From Oscheius dolichura (Eukaryota; Nematoda; Chromadorea; Rhabditida; Rhabditidae), in assembly GCA_932521035.1 (NCBI GenBank), contig OW051494.1, positions 5,690,001-5,754,000 on the forward strand: a DNA stretch of 64,000 nt. The letters run 5' to 3'. The first letter of the stretch is position 1. Each line of letters starts with the position of its first letter. The notes under the pieces were generated by a model. The model made no database searches and was not told the DNA's origin. It saw nothing but the letters and a program-made list of their open reading frames with translations. Both the position numbers and the translations under genes were made by a program. Positions 61,911-64,000 of this stretch are shown here, one piece after another.

Positions 61911-62319
61911 CCTCCAAAAGGGGCCTGCAAATATTCTGTCGTATTCCGCGTCCTCCCCGGCAAATTCCACGTAAAAATTGATCGATAAGAGATAAAAAAT
62001 GGAAAAAAGCGACAAGCTGCCTTTTGGGGAAGCGGTTGAACGCGCCAATTGAAAGAAATGCGAAATTGTGATTTTTTCTACGCAGCCGAAAGGGCGGATA
62101 GCTGAGTATCGAACGCCTCCACACTGGGGGTGATGTCAGCTCGGCGCGTGACGTCACCACTGGTCAGGGGAGTCTCCGCCTCCCGTCCCACAGCGCGGGG
62201 GCCGCACATTTTTACACTTTTCCCGTCTCCTGGAAGCGATAATTTCATTCGGATTTTATTCCGCTTTTCTCTCCTCGTTCTGCTTTTTTTTCCTTTCGGG
62301 ACCGGATAAATTAAGGGAA
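61911..62319. promoter_or_regulatory. divergent promoter between ubinuclein and SETD3 with a CRE
   Basis: 409 bp separate the two starts. A perfect palindromic cAMP-response element, TGACGTCA, is at 62149-62156, with a half-matched TGATGTCA at 62131-62138. Downstream is a GC-rich stretch. The minus side carries atttgcag before the ubinuclein ATG. Confidence 0.6.
62149..62156. promoter_or_regulatory. CRE-like palindrome TGACGTCA
   Basis: Perfect match to the CREB/ATF site within the shared promoter of ubinuclein and SETD3. Confidence 0.55.
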
Positions 62320-64000
62320 ATGGACCTAGCGGATCTGGGCCAGACCATCGCCCTCCTCTACGATGCCCTGTACACGCCGGCCCCTCCCCACCCCAAGTTA
62401 TGGGAGGAACACCAGATGATTCGCGAGGTTATCGACAAAATAACCACGGCACAGCTAAAGGCGACCGGATACGAGAACGGCCAGCAAGAGTAAGCCCCTT
62501 TTCCTTTTTATTTATTTTCTTTTTTTTCACAGAAGACGACCTGAACAATTGGAAGAGTTTCTGAAATGGTGCGAGGAGCAGAGAATCGAGCACTCGGCCG
62601 TTGAAGTCGTACCCTGTGCCAACCACGACGGCTACGGTCTCCGAGCCACCCGGTCTGTTGCTCTCTTTCCCGGTGAATCCTCCTCTTAGCGATGTCCCCA
62701 AGGAGACGGAGATCGTGACGGTTCCCCGAGCGGCCATGATCGACATCGAACTCATCCAGCAGGCCCCCCACATGGAGTCGGTCCTGTTTCTCAACCCTTT
62801 TACACATTTTCCTGTAGACGCCCGTTGAAGGAGGACCCGTTGATCAAAAACAACCAGAACATGGCGGTGGCCCTGTTCCTCTGCTCGGAGAAGACCATCC
62901 CCGATGCCCCCTTCTCCAAGTACATCGCCTTCCTCCCGGCCCAGAACCCCGTCCCCCTCTATTTCACAGTGGAAGAGTTCCAGGTTCGATCTGCCCTCTT
63001 TCCTTTTCCATTTCCTCAGAAACTGAGGCCGTCCCCATGCTTCGAGGAGGCGCTGATCTTCTTCCGGAGCATCGCCCGCCAGTACTGCCACTTCCTGCTC
63101 GAGATCATCAAGAAGATGCAATACCAACTGGCCCCCGAGGTGCACTTTCCCTTTTTTTAAATAAAGGATAAACCATTTTAGGAGGAGAAGAAGAAGCTGT
63201 ACATCCCCACGTTCCTGGATACCCCGTTCACCGTGATGAATTTCTCGTGGGACTTGTTTCGCTGGGGAGTGTCCACAGTCACCTGCCGGTGTAACTCCAT
63301 CCCCAGCTCGACGGCCACCGACCTATCCGGGAATCCCATAATGGTATGCCCATCAGAGGAGAGGAAGAGACATCCGGCTATTCAGGTGATCTCGATGATT
63401 CCCTTCTTGGACTTGGCCAACCACAACAACCGGCGGGAGACCTCCTGCAACATCGCCTACAAGTTCTCTACGAAGCAGGCTCTGGTACTGTTCCTCTTTT
63501 CATTGTTTACCCTTTTAAATATTTAGCTGACGACTTCGAATGAGTACAGGATGGGTGAGGAGGTGGAGATGTTCTACGGGAAGAGGTCCAGCGGCGACTA
63601 TCTGATCCATAATGGATTTGTGCCCGACCACGGCATCCAGCCCGACTTCTACGAGCTTCGTCTCAGTAGGTGTCTCCCCCTCTTCCTATTTTACCCTTTT
63701 ATCCAGATTTCCCCAAAAGTGACCCACTTGCCCCGGCCAAAATGATGAAATTAGAAGCCGTCGAGAATCAGAAACAGTGGGAGCCGAGCCACACGAAGAA
63801 GTACATGGTCAAGACGTACGCCTTCCAGGTCTCCAACGGGGAGCCGATCATTCCCGAAAATCTGAAACTCTTCGTCAAATTGTTTATAACGAATACTACG
63901 GACGACGAGGTGGGCCATTCATCCCTGTTGGTTTTATCGAGCTCGTTTCAGACGATGAAGAGTAAGGAACTCGAGAAGAAAGCGGCCGAGTGGCTGAGGA
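62320..64000 (+). CDS. setd3: SETD3-like actin-histidine methyltransferase, runs off the window
   Basis: Starts MDLADLGQTIALLYDALYTP. The SET part begins LEEFLKWCEEQRIEHSAVEV, PCANHDGYGLRATR, then across an intron DVPKETEIVTVPRAAMIDIE, SKYIAFLPAQNPVPLYFTVE, EEALIFFRSIARQYCHFLLE, FSWDLFRWGVSTVTCRCNSI, VISMIPFLDLANHNNRRE, and MGEEVEMFYGKRSSGDYLIH with NGFVPDH. The NH of the DLANHNN block and Y of FYG are the family's cofactor and catalytic positions. The Rubisco-LSMT substrate-binding domain follows (MMKLEAVENQKQWEPSHTKK) and is cut by the window end. SETD3 methylates one histidine of actin in the cytoplasm. Introns are 35-60 bp. Confidence 0.92.

Overview
The window is nuclear DNA of a small-genome animal, almost certainly a nematode. 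The genes have many introns, mostly 35-60 bp with GT...AG ends. Gap-junction genes are innexins. There is a short SH2-tyrosine kinase of the nematode Fer-like type, a FEM-2-like PP2C, a CCCH protein of the TTP/MEX type, and a CED-9-type BCL-2 gene directly behind SDHC, as in the Caenorhabditis cyt-1/ced-9 operon. Many start codons lie a few bases after a pyrimidine-rich ...AG, as expected for spliced-leader trans-splicing. The order within Nematoda cannot be read from the sequence.

Layout: 0-1.3 kb, 3' half of DNA polymerase kappa (+). 1.9-3.8 kb, a complete small engrailed gene (-) and a secreted Lys/Glu-rich protein (+). 4.2-7.6 kb, NIFK-like nucleolar RRM protein and STIM (-). 8.2-11.5 kb, AFF/lilliputian (+). 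12.4-20.8 kb, SH2 kinase (+), innexin (-), anoctamin (-) and an unknown six-exon gene (+). 21.8-29.6 kb, small unknown gene (+), eIF2B-alpha (-), PPM1F/FEM-2 phosphatase (+) and a large RS-rich zinc-knuckle gene (+). 30.8-32.5 kb, SDHC-CED-9 pair (+). 32.7-34.3 kb, two mobile elements: a 179-bp MITE with perfect 40-bp inverted repeats, and a Mutator-like element with a 9-bp target duplication carrying a FLYWCH-type gene. 34.4-42 kb, ARPC2 (-), DHX35 (+), CFAP410 (+) and a ZP protein (+). 42.4-50.7 kb, cyclin (-), CCCH protein, kinesin-1 and NDC1 nucleoporin (+). 51-64 kb, EPAC (-), ubinuclein (-) and SETD3 (+, running off the end).

Base composition changes in sharp blocks. Pol kappa, NIFK to AFF, 21.5-38.8 kb and 42-51 kb are AT-rich and hold mostly housekeeping or germline-type genes. 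Engrailed, the 12.4-21 kb block, CFAP410/ZP and 51-64 kb are GC-rich and hold mostly developmental, membrane and signalling genes. Intergenic spaces are usually 50-400 bp. Three GC-block genes have the stop codon overlapping the AATAAA signal.

Gene models were joined by eye from reading frames and splice signals, and are best where a conserved domain checks the frame. Start sites of anoctamin, EPAC and the unknown gene near 19.6 kb are unresolved.
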